Source of the DNA: Sisyra terminalis | Lineage: Eukaryota > Arthropoda > Insecta > Neuroptera > Sisyridae | Reading direction: 5' to 3' | Assembly: GCA_958496175.1 (NCBI GenBank) | Contig: OY292275.1 | Coordinates: forward strand, 18,848,001 to 18,912,000 | Length of the DNA: 64,000 nucleotides | In this document: one piece after another, positions 12,601 through 26,342 of the stretch | Layout of the letters: each line of letters starts with the position of its first letter | Numbering within the stretch: the stretch's first letter is position 1 | Position numbers and translations under genes: made by a program | The notes under the pieces: generated by a model | The model's database searches: none | Told to the model about the DNA's origin: nothing | The model's input: only the letters and a program-made list of their open reading frames with translations

Positions 12601-15600
12601 CTTTAGGCCGACGAAATGTTTAACAAATTTAAAATGTTTCAATAAGTATTTTTTTTCCTTCCTCTCTGCAGGATTAAATCACTTTGCATTTTTCATCTTT
12701 CTTTTAGTCTATTATCATTTTTTCTTTCATAATTTTTGTAGAATTTTGTTTTGTTGGACAGCCTTTTAACATTAATTCTTTCTTAGTGATTTTCAAATTA
12801 ATTTTCTTCTTTTTTCTTTCGTTCATATCAAAATTATAAAGCTCTGTTCTTCTATCACAATTTCTTATTCTATCCAGATTTATGGTATATTTGACTATTC
12901 TTGTGCTTGTATTCGGCGTTCTTTCTTTTTGTAGTCGTCAACATTTCATTTCCGTAAAAATACATAACAAAGCCTACATTTTTTTAAATACTATTTACTT
13001 GCATCTTTTGGTTTTATTTTTTTTATGTTCTACTGTTACCTACGCAAATACAACTAAACTTATTGAGTTTCTCTTCTCTGTCTTTGTTCTTACCATAAAA
13101 TATACTACAGTCTAAATATTAAAATAAATATATTGTTGAACTTTTTCCAGTTCCACCTAAATTATTTACAACTATTTTTGTTCAGACCGGGTGTTTTGTT
13201 CGGAAAAACAGTTTTTTTCTTTAATTGTTTATATTCTTTGTCATATTTTTGGCAGTATTATATAAATTAAACATTTTCCTTTACTGTTCATGTTCTGTTT
13301 TTGCAGTTCCAAAAGATTTTACTGGGAAAATCTAATTCATATCCACTGGTTCCTTCTATTAATTACTGGTTGAAGATAATGAGTAGAGACAAGGTCAGTA
13401 CTATTACTTGTACAAAACTTGACGTTTCAGGGAAAACTTTGATTTTCTCGATAAAATTTTTAAATTGGAATTATCAGACTGTCATAATATTACTACCGCT
13501 ATTATCGTTAAAATAACTATTAATGTAATAAAAACTATAGAATAAATCTAGTTTTATCTTTATATGTTTATGTGCATTTCTTTAACTTATGGTTGAAAAT
13601 TGAGTGGATAATGAAATAAAAAACAATTGAATATAGTCCCCATAAAAATCATTTCATCCAATATCTCATTTCATTTTGCCCATCACCTTACCTGATATTC
13701 TCATAACTACTTGTCGGAAGATACATATTTCCTAAGATAACGTTTCAAGATCATTTATCTTTTCATGCTGAGTTTAAAGTTACAATTGTTTATTATTATT
13801 GAATTGGAAATAAATGCATTCTCCATAACTTTTCACAATGTTTAAAACAAACTAAACCCTATAAAAAAATTCAACTGCTATATAAAGGTATATTATAAAT
13901 CGATAGCTCTTAAATGAAAGCACATCTCTTTTCGATATTATTTGGAACCTTACTTGAAACATTTTTCTCCTCCAAGCAGATACTCGAAATATTTCAGCAC
14001 CATTTTATTTGTCTTTACAACACTTCAGAGAATGTATTTTGAAGTAGCCATAACTTATATTTAAAATGTCTCCCATTTGCATTGATGTCTTATATAAAAA
14101 TAAACGTTATTTTACAATATGTGGAGTAACAATGTATTCTAGTATAACATAAAAATATTACAAAATAATTACGCGGGAAAGACATTAATAATAAATAAAT
14201 ATTGTTGCTTTCAAAAGGTTTCACATCATTAATCATTTATCAAAATGTCATAAATGATGGTAAATTTAAAAAAAAAAACATTTGATCGATTAAAGGATGC
14301 CATTATTTGGCAAGATTATTTTTTTAAATTTTACAAAGCATTGAAAGTGATGGGTTTTCATTATTTATCACATGTTTATCTTTTTTATGGTACAACGCTA
14401 AAAACAAAATATATATAGCCTTACCTTTCTATATTCAGCGTTAACACTATCATATAGTTTCATTGTTTTAATAAGCTTAAAATTGACGTCATTAAAGAAA
14501 CAAATCTTGTATCGATGTTAATATTTTAATTGCATTTAAACTATATTTCACTTCAAGTACTTAAAATTTCCATAAAAAAAATCAAAATTGTCGGTACTGA
14601 TGTAGATCGTTGTTTAAATGTAATCAATGTCCATATTGTTGCATTCTCTTTCTAAAGAAACATGTTTGTGCTATTCTCGATGAGTTAAGATTAGAAATTT
14701 ACAATTAATGGTTATCTTTCTCTTACTATTGGCTAATTTTTTTAAAGCTTATTTAATAAATTTGCTAATAATTCATCAACTTAGAACTAGCCAAATAACT
14801 TGCATTACTACGGAAAGATTTCATGTTACTCTAGTGATAGTTTTATGCATTTTATAAGAGAAAGAAGCAAATAAATCGAAAGGTCAAACGGTTAATAAAC
14901 TTCAATATAACCAATTATTACACAACACATATGAACAGTTTCGCCTTAAACGTTGTTAATATAGTGAATAAATATTAATAAATTTGTCTATTCACACTTA
15001 ATGTTATTAAGCTTTCAATTAAATCAAAACTTCCTAACACAGGTATTATAATTAGCTTTATTCCTGAATATTATTCCGAAGTTGCACGAACATGTTCTGC
15101 TCAATAATGACTAATTGGTTCTCAATAGAAACCGACTCACTCAGAGAAGTTTGGTTTAATTTGATAAAGATTAAAAGATATTACGAAGCAACACATTCTG
15201 ACAACGAATATGCTTTAATGCAATTTGAAGCTATAATCTACTTTTAAGGCTCACAGTTTGCTTGCTTTGATATTTGATCATGTATTTTAAGAGAGGTCTT
15301 ATACAAATGCAAATATTCATCAATTCATCATACACTGTAGTCTTTTTATGATATTTTTCATCCTTAAAATGGAGTATCTTTGATAAAATATGGATAAAAA
15401 TATTTTGATAGAGAATTTTTAATAAAATTTTTCTCCTTCTTGCATGTTCGAAAAATTTCAATTTGACGATAATTTAAAGTTATGCTCAACAAATTGAAAG
15501 TGAAATATTAATGTGCTTTATAGATGTAAAAACTTCAGTACATTTAACCTTCAGATAAAAAAATAAAGATACGAAACGGAAAATTTGTATACGAAAAAAG

Positions 15601-16710
15601 AAAGATCTATAAAATAATCGATTTATTGTTCTGCGTTAAGGTACTTTTTTATTTTAAAACATTTTTTTCGAACATTCAAATTACTCTACCTTTGTGAAAA
15701 GATAAGCAGTATCAAAGTTAGTAGGAAAGTTGAGTGATTATACACATTTCTCTACTCTCATCAAATTCAAATAATTAAACAGTTGTAAGTGTGGCTTTGT
15801 AATTCAATATTGCCGTGTCCTACTTGTTTTGGTGTAATTTGATGTGTTTTAACTGGCAAAGTGGTTTAAATATTAATTTCAAATCTGGAGTTAGGCTTCA
15901 ACTCAAGTTCCGGAACCAATTTTTCAAATGTGAATCCAGCCGAGACTAAGACCTAAGTATTTAAATTGTTATAAGGTATTTGCTTTTTAGACGCAACTCT
16001 TTACTGTTAAATACCAATTTATATGCATTTCGTTCCATTAACTCTATGCATGAAATTCGAAAATAATAATTTTGAAGTATTCAGAGTAATATTCAACATA
16101 AGATTATAAGGGGCTCGACATAATAACAATTTTGATGGGTTCAACTTCATTCGTGTGTCGCAATCCTTTTATTTTAAGATTATTGACCATGTATCACTGA
16201 TTTTTAAAACTTAAAATATAGAGATGGGATTAATAAAACTTTGAGATTAAAAAAATCAGTTCTTGCAGTGATTTTAAGAAAATGAATTAATATATAAAAT
16301 AATTCTGTTCCTTTAATCAATAGGTCTGCACTTTCTTTAAGATATGCATAGCTTTGTATTATGTACGTATTTCGAAAGTTTCATTTTTTTTTCTTTCCAA
16401 TTATACCGTGAACGATATATTTAAAAAAAACTGATAAAGTTTAATATTTTTTTTCTTATCAAAACCCAATTTCCGAAAGATTTAAGCCCAAATAAATTTT
16501 TAGTTTCACGATTTTATCTTAAAATAATCAACTACAGAGATTATTTTATTTTGCAGTGTATTTGAGCGAAAATTATTTCATATTAATGAACGTTTAATGG
16601 TCCAATATATTTGGATAAATCAAAAAATAAAGGAGTTTTGTATTTTGATCAAAAAGTATCTATTTATATTTTCGTCAATATCTACTTATCCTCTTCAAAG
16701 TATTGCTCAG
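9669..16710. other. AT-rich DNA, no gene seen
   Basis: About 7 kb without a recognisable gene, RNA or transposon end. There is a short imperfect ATA/ACA trinucleotide repeat around 9890-9913. ORFs of 63-77 codons at 10921-11112, 12882-13115, 13301-13516 and 15231-15461 are low-complexity (rich in Phe, Ile, Leu, Lys) and lack domains. Confidence 0.55.
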
Positions 16711-17245
16711 CAGTGGCGGATTTGAATCCAATGCCACCTTAGGCTCATTCGATATTCCACCCTTATTACTTTATCTTATGTGTTTGTTTTTATCAATTTA
16801 CAGCTCACTTTGTACAATTATTGTATAATGTATATATAATTTTTGAAAGTTTATAAGTTTGACTTATTTCCACTTCTAGGATTCCATTTCAGGGCTTTAA
16901 AATTTATAGCAAAAATTAATCAATAGCAAGACATTTATATGGTTTCTAAAAAATATAAGGGCATCACTAATTTGTTTCGTATGTCTCTAAAATAACAGTC
17001 CTCTTTTTGTCAGTGATTGAATAATTGAAAAATGAGATGTGGTAAAAATAAAAGTTAATTAAAGATAATTTATTGAAGATTTTCCATTCATGCATAGCAA
17101 AACTAACTTAAATCCATTTTTGAATTTAAAATGTTCGTATTTTCTTTTCATCTTTAAAGTTTTGGGATTCACAAAACTTTGCCGATCCTAAAATGGTGTT
17201 GTCCTAGGCTAGGGCTTTCCGCGCCTAGGCGTAAATCCATTACTG
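16711..17245. mobile_element. hAT-like MITE, about 535 bp
   Basis: The left end reads CAGTGGCGGATTT (16711-16723) and the right end is its inverse, AAATCCATTACTG (17233-17245), matching at 10 of 13 positions. CAG(T/G)GGCGG is a common hAT terminus. Subterminal CCTAGGC motifs recur near the right end (about 17200-17230). The flanking octamers TTGCTCAG and ATCCTAAG agree at 5 of 8 positions, which is compatible with a decayed hAT 8-bp target duplication. There is no transposase ORF, so the element is non-autonomous. Confidence 0.65.
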
Positions 17246-20200
17246 ATCCTAAGATAAAACACAATTCTATCAGTGCTTTTTTAAACATTCGAATCACTTT
17301 TGATTAGTGCTTTTTGGTAAAGATTTTTGCTTTTCTAGTGATGCGGTCTTTATCTCAACAATCGTGTCACAAATTCATCCTTTCATTAAATGGTTCCGTT
17401 TTGGAAACAGGAAAAGGTTATACCGGAAGATCAATTTTGATGAAAATGGTTCTTGGTCAAAAAATCACGAACAAACAACGATGTTTGGACAAATGCAATA
17501 CCTTGATGGAAAAGCTCTGAATTACTTTCCCATAAATCCAGACTTTTTATTTGGATTGCTTCACACAAGTGGCCCCTAACTTTCAGGTGCATTTTTGTTT
17601 AACATAAAGCTTCCTAAAAAGAACTAACGATGTAACACGTGATTGTGGTGAAAATATCAAAATAGCTTAAAACATTTGTATTTATGAGGCAAAAAAAGAG
17701 AAAAACTCGAATGTACGTTATTGCCTGCAAAATTCAAAAAGGCACCTTATTTTTTTATCACACCTCGTATATTCGGTCATTTTTGGTAAAAGCAATAAAT
17801 TTTGGAACGTATTTTATTTTCTTATCTGATCGATCAATTATCAAAAAAAATCTTTCTTAATTATTTTCCTTACATCTGTTTTTGTCAATCTTATAAGGAT
17901 TTATCATTATACAGTGAAAACCTAGTATCCTTTTATATTTTTCAATCATCGATCTGATTTTTTTTCAGTTACTATATAGTTTTAAGAAATCTAGAACTAT
18001 CAGATTTATTGTTGATATATTTTTAACAATTTTTGTTATTACTGAGTATACTAAATAAATTCGTAATTATTAAAAAAATATATTTTGATCCTGATACAAA
18101 ATTCATTAAACTGTTACAAATTAGATATATTTTATTCATATGAACATTTACAAGTAATTGGCATTCAAAAAAACGATCAATGTTTTATACACTAGTTTTG
18201 GCTGGATTCCAAATGTCTTGGTCATTTAAATATGTATAATAGTAATTAATAATATCAACCAATATGTTTATATTTAGCACAATATTTTGAGTATTTCTTA
18301 TGCATAAATAATACGTTTGAACGGGAGAAGTGTATTTATCTGTAATTTATTATGGTTTTTACCAATTTATCTGCGTATCATATTGGAGATATTGTGATAT
18401 TTGAGATGAAAATATTTTTTTATACATGAAATATTTAAATGAGATTAATTTTTAAATGATGATTTCTTAATTCGAAGACAAATTCTTCAATACAGAAATT
18501 GAACCTTTTAATATGAAATTCAACCTCCAAATATAAAATATTTATTCTTCATAAATGAGAACACGTTTTATAAAAACGACTTTTTTTCCAAGTTTGAAGC
18601 TTTTCATGCACGCACGAAACAAATTTGTATGCCAAACACATTCCTCTTGACATAAAGATGTTCAAATTCATGACGTAGAAGTTGATCTTAACTGTGAAGT
18701 CTGTGAAGTGTTTTATTACAATCTTAAAAAAAAGGTTTTTAAATACCTTTAAATGTCAGAGAAATATTTTTAATAGTTTTCAATTTCGATCACCTTCGTC
18801 AATAATTATAAAAGCAACGACTGGAATATATAAAAGTAGCTGATACAACATCTTGAGCGGTGTGAAATACGAATATACCTACAAATAATGTCTTTATCAA
18901 ATAATTTTCGTTCAGCGTTCTTTGGCAAATGAATAGAATGTCATTTCATATTAAAAATCATAAGGAAGACGCTGTAATTAAATACAGTTTAACTTATCCT
19001 CAACTTATTTTGAAAGACGATGAAAGCCTAAAACGTTTTGTTAACGATGCGTAAAATTAAACTGGAACGTGATAGTCTTTCACTTCAAACATGACTAAAC
19101 TTTTTAATCACTAACATGAGCAAATTTGAGTAAGAAACGTTCACGAAAGCTATATTTTATGTGTACTGATCTAAAGGAATTATTATTTGACACAAGTTAA
19201 TTTGTATTTATGAACAACAAAACGTATTTTGCACTTCGACTTGTGGAAAATAATAATCCTAACAGTTAATTTTAATAACAGAAAGAAAGCTCATTAAATG
19301 AAAGACTTAATAAGGATATAGTAACTGCCTTTTTTTAAATCATACAATTTTTGTTTAAAAAAATAAAACATGTTAATGCAAACTATGTTTCATAAAAAAA
19401 GTAGGAAAATATTTGGTAAAAGCCATCATATTGAAAACACTATGGGAAAAAACACTAAGTTTATAAAAGAGTTTTTACCTCAGAGTATTTACTTTAAATG
19501 GTATAGGCATACACACAAAAGTTAGTTAGTTTCTCCTCATACTATACACAAGCAAAAGATATTCTTAACTGAATAAAGATCAAATTGTTTCAGCAAAATT
19601 AAATATATTTTACCAAACTACGATATTTAATTCAATAGCCCAAAATAAGTTGATTGATACAGTACCTTATCAAATAAAATTATAATTTGATAAAAATTTC
19701 ACATTTTTACATTGCTTGATATCTCAATTATTCTCACGAGTATTCTATTCGTAAACATCAAATTTATAATTGAAGAAAATGGATAATTTAGATCATAAAC
19801 CTTGCTATAGTTTTGCATAATCGTTCTAATTCAATGCATCATGTTATACCTATTAATGGATAAATATAATATCCATATTAATCAAATATGCTAAATATAT
19901 CACTTACCGCACAATATCACGTAGCATCTTGCTTATTTAAATTCATGAAACTTGTACCTCCTATTATAATATATGGTCCATTAATTTTTTAATTAAAAAT
20001 TGAGTAATTTTTTTCCAAAAAAAATATGAATACCTAGCAATTAAGGAAAACAAATTCTTTCCAAAAATCACCAATATGCATTTTTAGTTATTTTTAGAGA
20101 ATCTAAGAGCAATTTGACCTTTACCGTCTTGTATTTGAGTTTGAAATGAATTAAAATAGTTTGCTTGTTATTTTATGAATTTGCTTCATTATTTTTAAGT

Positions 20201-20527
20201 AGTTTTGGAAAACGAAGCGAAAATTGAGTTTGTATATCTATCGTTAATAGTTTTTGAATTTTGAGATTAAGTCAATCAACACATTTTTTTATCAACCAAA
20301 AACCGTATGTATATATATAAATTATAATGAAGAAACATCTAATCAATGTATCTTTTAGACATAAGAAAGTTATAGATCCAACTATACAGGTTGGAGGCAA
20401 ATAAAGCCAACTTCCAGCAAACTCTTAAATGGTGTATTTTTTGTCTCTGATATGATTTTTTAGATTAAAAGGTATTAATCTCTATTTTGTTGTTTTGAAA
20501 AATAATATCATTAACCTTTAAGAGCTT
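17246..20527. other. No confirmed gene; one unassigned 90-codon ORF
   Basis: The start of this stretch holds a 90-codon ORF at 17307-17579 (plus strand). Its amino-acid mix is less biased than that of neighbouring chance ORFs, ending FPINPDFLFGLLHTSGP. I recognise no domain, start context or splice partner. It may be a scrap of a transposon ORF or chance. The rest is plain AT-rich DNA. Confidence 0.4.
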
Positions 20528-20690
20528 CTTGGGTTTACTAGTGGACGAGTGGTCCACTAAGTGGTGGCTTCAAATTGAGAGGAGTTGAGTTTAAATTACG
20601 TGTTAAGCAATTTTTTAATATTTAAACAGTTAACGATAATGTATAAAACGCTACAGTTGCAAAAATTAAAGTAAAAGTAATACGTTCATC
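20528..20690 (+). repeat. tRNA-derived SINE, copy 5 (diverged)
   Basis: The A-box region GGACGAGTGGTCC lies at about 20543-20555. A degraded B box (GAGTTGAGTTTAAATTACG) follows, then the family body with the landmark CGCTACAGTTGCAAAAATT at about 20650-20668. It is clearly diverged from copies 1 and 2 but keeps the order head, B box, body. Confidence 0.6.
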
Positions 20691-20937
20691 CCTTTAAAAA
20701 AGTATTACTTTAAATTAACATAGCGCATTTTTACCACCGGTTTATAAATTGAATCTATAACAAATCTAGGGTTTGTAAAAACATTAAAATCGGGGAATAA
20801 TTTTATTGTTTTTGGATTTTTAGAGGACTAAGATCGTGTGAATCATTTTTTTTTTATCATTTACAAAGCGTTTCGTAATACTTTATTACTTTTACTCAAC
20901 CGATTAGGATAAATCATATAAACCATATTAATTAGTA

Positions 20938-21137
20938 CCCTGCTACATATCCTTTTACCTTTATGTATAGCTTAAGCAATTAAATTAAAAACTTATCTGT
21001 AGTTCTTTTATCTGAAGTGTTTTCCCATTTTTACACTGAGATTCTATTTCCTGTAATTTTTGATTTATTAAAATTGATATAATCAAGTTTTAATACTTTT
21101 AATACTATGAATAATGTTAATAGGATATGTAGCAGGG
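20938..21137. mobile_element. Small TIR element (MITE), about 200 bp
   Basis: A perfect 15-bp terminal inverted repeat, CCCTGCTACATATCC at 20938-20952 and its complement at 21123-21137, encloses AT-rich non-coding DNA. The left flank ends in TA (AGTA|CCCTGC), which would suit a Tc1/mariner TA target. The right flank reads CTGTTC, so the duplication is not intact. The superfamily is unassigned. Confidence 0.55.
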
Positions 21138-22824
21138 CTGTTCAAATATTGATAAGGTTAATGTTGTATATCATAATCGTCTGAAGAAATAATAAAATTT
21201 TGTAAAACGTTACGCAAATGAGAAAAAACATAAAATTATTCGTTCGATTCAAATCCTTTAAAATTCCAAAAATTATAAACACAAGAATATAAACAAAAAT
21301 TAAAATTGAAAAATTTTGTCGTTACGTGATTGAAAACCAATCCTTTCTAGTTCCAAAGCAACCACCGCAGAGTCATTAATGCAATAGTGGGCTTTTGAAA
21401 TTTCATACATGAAATGGTTGAAATAATGAAAGAGTCTTTTACTTTTGGTCTGAGTGGAAAATAGGATTTTTAATTTTTAATTAGTTCCGCAATGTAAAAT
21501 AAACCGCCTCTTTTGGCTCATTCGATTAATTTTTTTCTTATTTTCTTAATGAAAAACGAATGAAAAATCTGCTTATACATATCTCTGTTTGAAATTCTCA
21601 ATTTTAAGAACAAACATTTTATATTTTCTCTGATGAAGAAAGATTCAACAATGAATATATTCAAATTTTTCTTTCAAGTCATTTTTTCTAAATGATCGAA
21701 CTTTTCAATACTGCAAACACATATAACATAGAGATTAATTGAATTTTTAAAACAAAAATTCATCATTCTTCGATTTTGTGAAAGATTATTTCAACTTAAA
21801 AAATTGAATCAAACTTCATTTGATTCTTTTCTCGGAGTTGAAAAGAAAATGGTCATTTAAAATCAAGTAAGACTTTAAGAAGATTAAATCAATTCTACAG
21901 ACCTTTTTTCCCTCTGGATTTATTTAAACCAAGACCATTTGCGCTTAACCTTTTCTACAAAAAGCTAAGAGAATTATTTCTAGAAAATTATTGATTATTT
22001 TCTTTACCATAATTTTAGCTTACTGTATGAAAATAGTTTTTAATACAGTCCTGATTGTTCAAACAATAGCGTTTTAGAAAATTAAAAAGAATAAATAAAA
22101 CATATTTTTTCTATGGTTGATTATTCTTCCCAGGGTTTCATTGTTCAGTATTTATAATAAATTTAAAGTGTGAAGCTTTTCAACTTTACTTTTGTATTAC
22201 AAAATAAAAACGAGTACATCCCTACCATGTTTCAACTGCAAAGAAGAATAATCGAAGCAATAAAGGCAAATTAAAAGAACCTTTTCTAAAGCTTAAACTT
22301 ACAAAACCATATAATGTGAATAAAAAACACCATTTTTATTCGTTTTGTTTTCTTTGAACTAAAAATTAAAAGTAACAAAAAAAAATATTTACCTAAAGCG
22401 TTTTATCAAAATATTCAAATTAAAAACAAATAGTTACAATCATAGAATACAAGGGAAATTAATACCTTGGACAGCTGATTAATATAAAAAAATTGTTTTG
22501 TAATTATTTTCAACTTTTTGTTTCTTTTGTATATGTTTTTTTTAAAGACTTACAATGCCAACATTAGTAAATAAAAACAAACAATTCCTATATAAAACTA
22601 TCTTGAAACTATACATTTTGCTCGATCAGTAAATGTTACCAACATTATATTGTTATGGACTTAGAACATTCTTCAAATTCTAACTACGAGATTGAAAATA
22701 GACGGAAGACATTTCTGAAAAATCTTCGTGAGATTCTAATGTGGCGTTAAAAGAAATAGAATTCATTCAAATCCATAAGTAGTACGTAGAAAAATCTGGA
22801 AACTTTTAGAACGCGGCAAATAAG

Positions 22825-22860
22825 TATATAAATAAGGCGATCAACAGTCGCCAGAACAGT
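22825..22860 (+). promoter_or_regulatory. Core-promoter-like patch (TATA + initiator-like)
   Basis: TATATAAATA at 22825-22834 is followed about 30 bp downstream by AACAGTTA, five of six matches to the arthropod TCAGTY initiator. Just upstream, GAAACTTTTAGAA (about 22799-22811) resembles a GAA-nn-TTC-nn-GAA heat-shock element with one mismatch. No long ORF follows: the first ATG at 22862 opens only about 18 codons. If real, it would drive a non-coding transcript or a spliced gene whose other exons I cannot see. Confidence 0.25.
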
Positions 22861-24249
22861 TATGAATTATTTATTAATTATCACCAGTACAAGTTACAAA
22901 GTTCAAAATTTATCGTGATAATTGTTTAATAAATAAATAAATATGAAATAATAAATATATAATTATATAATAAATTATGTAATTGTTTTTTATTCCGAAA
23001 CAAATCCAAACGAACTCGTCAAAATAAATTAAATAACCGTGGTAACGTATAAATATATTCGCAAACATTTTAGTCTTATACGCACGCATTATACTAACGA
23101 TTTCGAATTGTTTGTACTTATAAAAACCTCACCTTTATACAGTAGAGGGTTTAATCGTTTAATTTAGCCAACGTTTCATAACACGACGTTGTCGCTATTA
23201 AAAGAGTTTTAAAGTTTTGACGCCAGTTGGAAAAAAAATCAGAACCAATCCTTTTTCTCCGTGTTTTCTCAATGTAGAAGACGTACCTGAAATGAAAAAT
23301 GAAATCTCATAGATTTAAATGTGAAAATGTATTTCATTTAAAAAATTCTAGTGAGAACTTAAGCTAGAAATAAAATAAATACTGAAAAGTAATAAAATAT
23401 TAAAGCTTGTACCAAAAGTTTTAAATTGAAGAAAAACAACAACATTTGCTTATTCCGGAACAAATAGTGAAGCAAACTTGTAATGACCTTTGTAGAACAA
23501 TGTGTAACTATTGTATAGTTTCAAAACTTGAAAAACGATACATTAATTTTAGTTGAATGTTATCAAAATATATCAAATATTTCTGAGTCGTACCTATTAT
23601 AACTTCTCATGCGGTAACTTTTATGGTATTATTTTCAAGAAAGTATAAAAGTACATGATCTGAATTTTTTATATATATTTTCTGTGTTTTTTTACCGTTG
23701 CAACGTTTTTCAACCTAAAGTTACAATAATTATTAAATATTCTCTTATAATTTAACTTTTACAATTCGTATTGATTTTTAAAATAAATAATTATTTTAGT
23801 AGAATGAATTCAAAAGTTTTGCTGTGTCTGTTTAAAATAAAAAAAGGTTATTTTTTGGTTAAATGTGCAATATCTTAAATAATTATACTTAACATGGTGT
23901 TTTTACGAAATTCTGTGGTAGAATATTTTAGAATAAAAAAGACCACTTTGTTAAATTATTTTCATAATTAATTAAAGCAATTGAATGAATTTTATTTTTT
24001 TTCTAAGGAATAAAGTTGAAATGTAAGAAATGAGATGATTCTTTTTCTTCACACAGTTTACAATGGCTTTGATTACTCGAATTTATCTGGAGAAATGAGA
24101 AGTTTTATTTGGAAGCATGATGTTCACATTATTTAATGGTGCTATAAAATTCGTGAATGCTCTATGTACAAGTTTGGTGAAAGATGAAACAAAATGCGTT
24201 TTGCCAACTAATAAAATAATTTGGATTATTTTACGGGGTAACAAAAGTT

Positions 24250-24545
24250 ATACGATATCCGCCTTTTCTAACGTTTGATCAAACTAAAAGGACAATAACG
24301 ATAAGTGGGAATGTGGTAATGTGTATAAAGCGGCAAACAGTTGGCTGGTTAGAGTTAAACCATTCTCCATTTTCTATCACCGCAAACCCATTTTCCCCAT
24401 TTTCTCGTTTGACTATACATTCGTCTTCAACTTCGTATAGAACATCTGACCTCTATGGCACGCGTTTCCATTTGACCTCAACGTATTTTCTATGCCTGAC
24501 ACTCCTATGCAAGTCCTTCCAACTTGACACTACGACATTTTAAAT
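24250..24545. other. GC-richer patch, possible exon or regulatory block
   Basis: Base composition is visibly less AT-rich than the flanks, with balanced codons in a 76-codon ORF (24313-24543, plus strand) rich in Ser and Thr. I recognise no domain and see no convincing splice sites. It could be an exon, a conserved non-coding element or an old insertion. Confidence 0.2.
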
Positions 24546-25169
24546 AGCTCCAATATTCATTTATCACAATGTCAATGTTGAATACTATTACTGTAAATTT
24601 GCCAACAAATCAAGAATGTTGTATCTTTTAATTTTAAATTAACTTAGTTGAGACAAACCTTTTTCTAAATTTATGAATTCAATTTCTTTCTTCCTATTTT
24701 ATATTCCAGTTAAGCTCACAAATCCCTATTCCGAACTTTTCTTCATCCCCAATGATTAAAGAAAGTGTATAAAAATCATGGAGCAAAGATTCTACTCTTA
24801 TATTCTCAAAAAAAAAATTTTTTTTAGCGTGTATAAAATAAAATTGCAAAAATGTTACTTAATATTTAACTTAAAATCAAAGCCTTCATATATAGTTTTT
24901 ATATTGTTAAGTTCAAAGTAGTGTCTATAACATTAAGTTTGGAAACATTTATTGTTTCCTAGAACGCTTAACCTAAATATGAATAAAATGGTAAAAGTTT
25001 ACTGAAGTTATAATCAATATTATTATTTAAGTATAAGTTCAAAAAAAGCATAAAATAAAACCAAGTTACCCCTCGATTATATCAATTCTGTTTACGCCAA
25101 TTTAAGGTAGCTGTGTAATAGTGTACCATATTTTTAGTCGTGCAATTGATCGATATTAAGCTACACTTA

Positions 25170-25354
25170 AGCAGACCATTCACGCTCCGACTTGTAGTTC
25201 AACTAGTGGTCCAACTTTCGAAGTTGGATTTAAAGTCGAATCGGGAATGGTGTTGTTGAAAGTTGGATGTCTAGTCGGACTATTCGGATCATTTAGGCGA
25301 TTCAACTAGTAGTCCGACTAGTTGGACTGCAAGTCGAAGCGTGAATGACCTGCT
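25170..25354. mobile_element. Harbinger-like MITE, 185 bp, with TTA target duplication
   Basis: The ends form an inverted repeat of about 38 bp with five mismatches, AGCAGRYCATTCACGCTYCG and onward. The trinucleotide TTA directly flanks both ends (25167-25169 and 25355-25357), the three-base TWA target typical of PIF/Harbinger. The interior repeats the terminal motif: GTCGAATCGGGAATGG near 25232 echoes GTCGAAGCGTGAATGACC at the right end. Further short inverted pieces (CAACTAGT, TCGAAGTTGG) would let the whole element fold. There is no coding capacity. Confidence 0.75.
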
Positions 25355-26342
25355 TTATGGTGTTTTCGACTGATAAATGTGAAAATTCAGTAAGTAAAGT
25401 TACATTAACAGCTAGATTATAGATATAATTAGTTTTTATAATTGAGTCTTCCTACATTTTGCGCCAAAAACATGAATTGGTTATCTGTGCAGTATATATC
25501 CATTAAGAGAATGCTTTTTATTTCGATTAGCAAATGTCAATTTGTCAATTAGCTTAGTTTATACGGATAAAGACACAAACCTTAAAAAGCAAAGCTCAAC
25601 TTATAGTCTTGGAAAATCAAACATACTCAATAATCTTTAAACACTGTTTTATATTTAATTTAAACTAAACAAATATTACAGTCCCTGGCCATAATAAAAG
25701 ACGCACTATAGATTTTGTACAAAATATGAAGTAATAGCTATTTTATTTTGTGTTTAAATTTTTGATTGGGTTTAACTTTCCTACAAAAATTTAATTTATT
25801 ACACTTATTACCAATTAATGTGAGCAAAAAAAAATCATATTTACTGAAAAAGAACTTTTACGATAATTTTAAATATCTTGTTAATTATGGTGAACTTAAT
25901 TGTTAAATATTTAATTCAAAGCTCTTTTACTGCTATTACCTAAAGCTTCAAATATGTACAGCATGCTGTACATATAAGACAGTAATGTACACTGCATTTA
26001 AAGATGATTTATCCATTTATGAAAATTTTAGAGAAACTTGAAGAATTTTTATTTATTGAAGTGATCAATTTGTATCTATATTGTATCTTAAGGATATGGT
26101 CCATCTAACCATGAGTGAAAATACCGGCCCTATAAAACACATATTTTTATGCTTATGATATTTATATCCAAAAAATAATTAGATAACTTAAATATTTAAA
26201 CCGCAGTATGTCTTATAACAAAAGCAATAACTTAAAACACAAGCGAAATAAATAAAGTAATATTTGTGGAACTATCATTAAGCACATAGAAGTAATATTA
26301 GAAAAGACATATTAATAAAATTTTAAAAGATGATTGCTTTCG
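25355..26342. other. AT-rich DNA, no gene seen
   Basis: No ORF, repeat or RNA gene stands out. A CAGCATGCTGTAC palindrome near 25960 is short. Confidence 0.5.

Larger units (their letters stand above)
21138..25169. other. No gene seen; promoter-like and GC-richer patches inside
   Basis: Mostly AT-rich. A TATA-containing patch at 22.8 kb and a GC-richer patch at 24.25-24.55 kb are listed separately. No exon chain can be built from either. Confidence 0.5.

Noticed and set aside
12882..13115. 77-codon ORF resembling a membrane protein
   Set aside because: Phe/Leu/Val-rich composition follows from T-rich DNA; no start context or homology.
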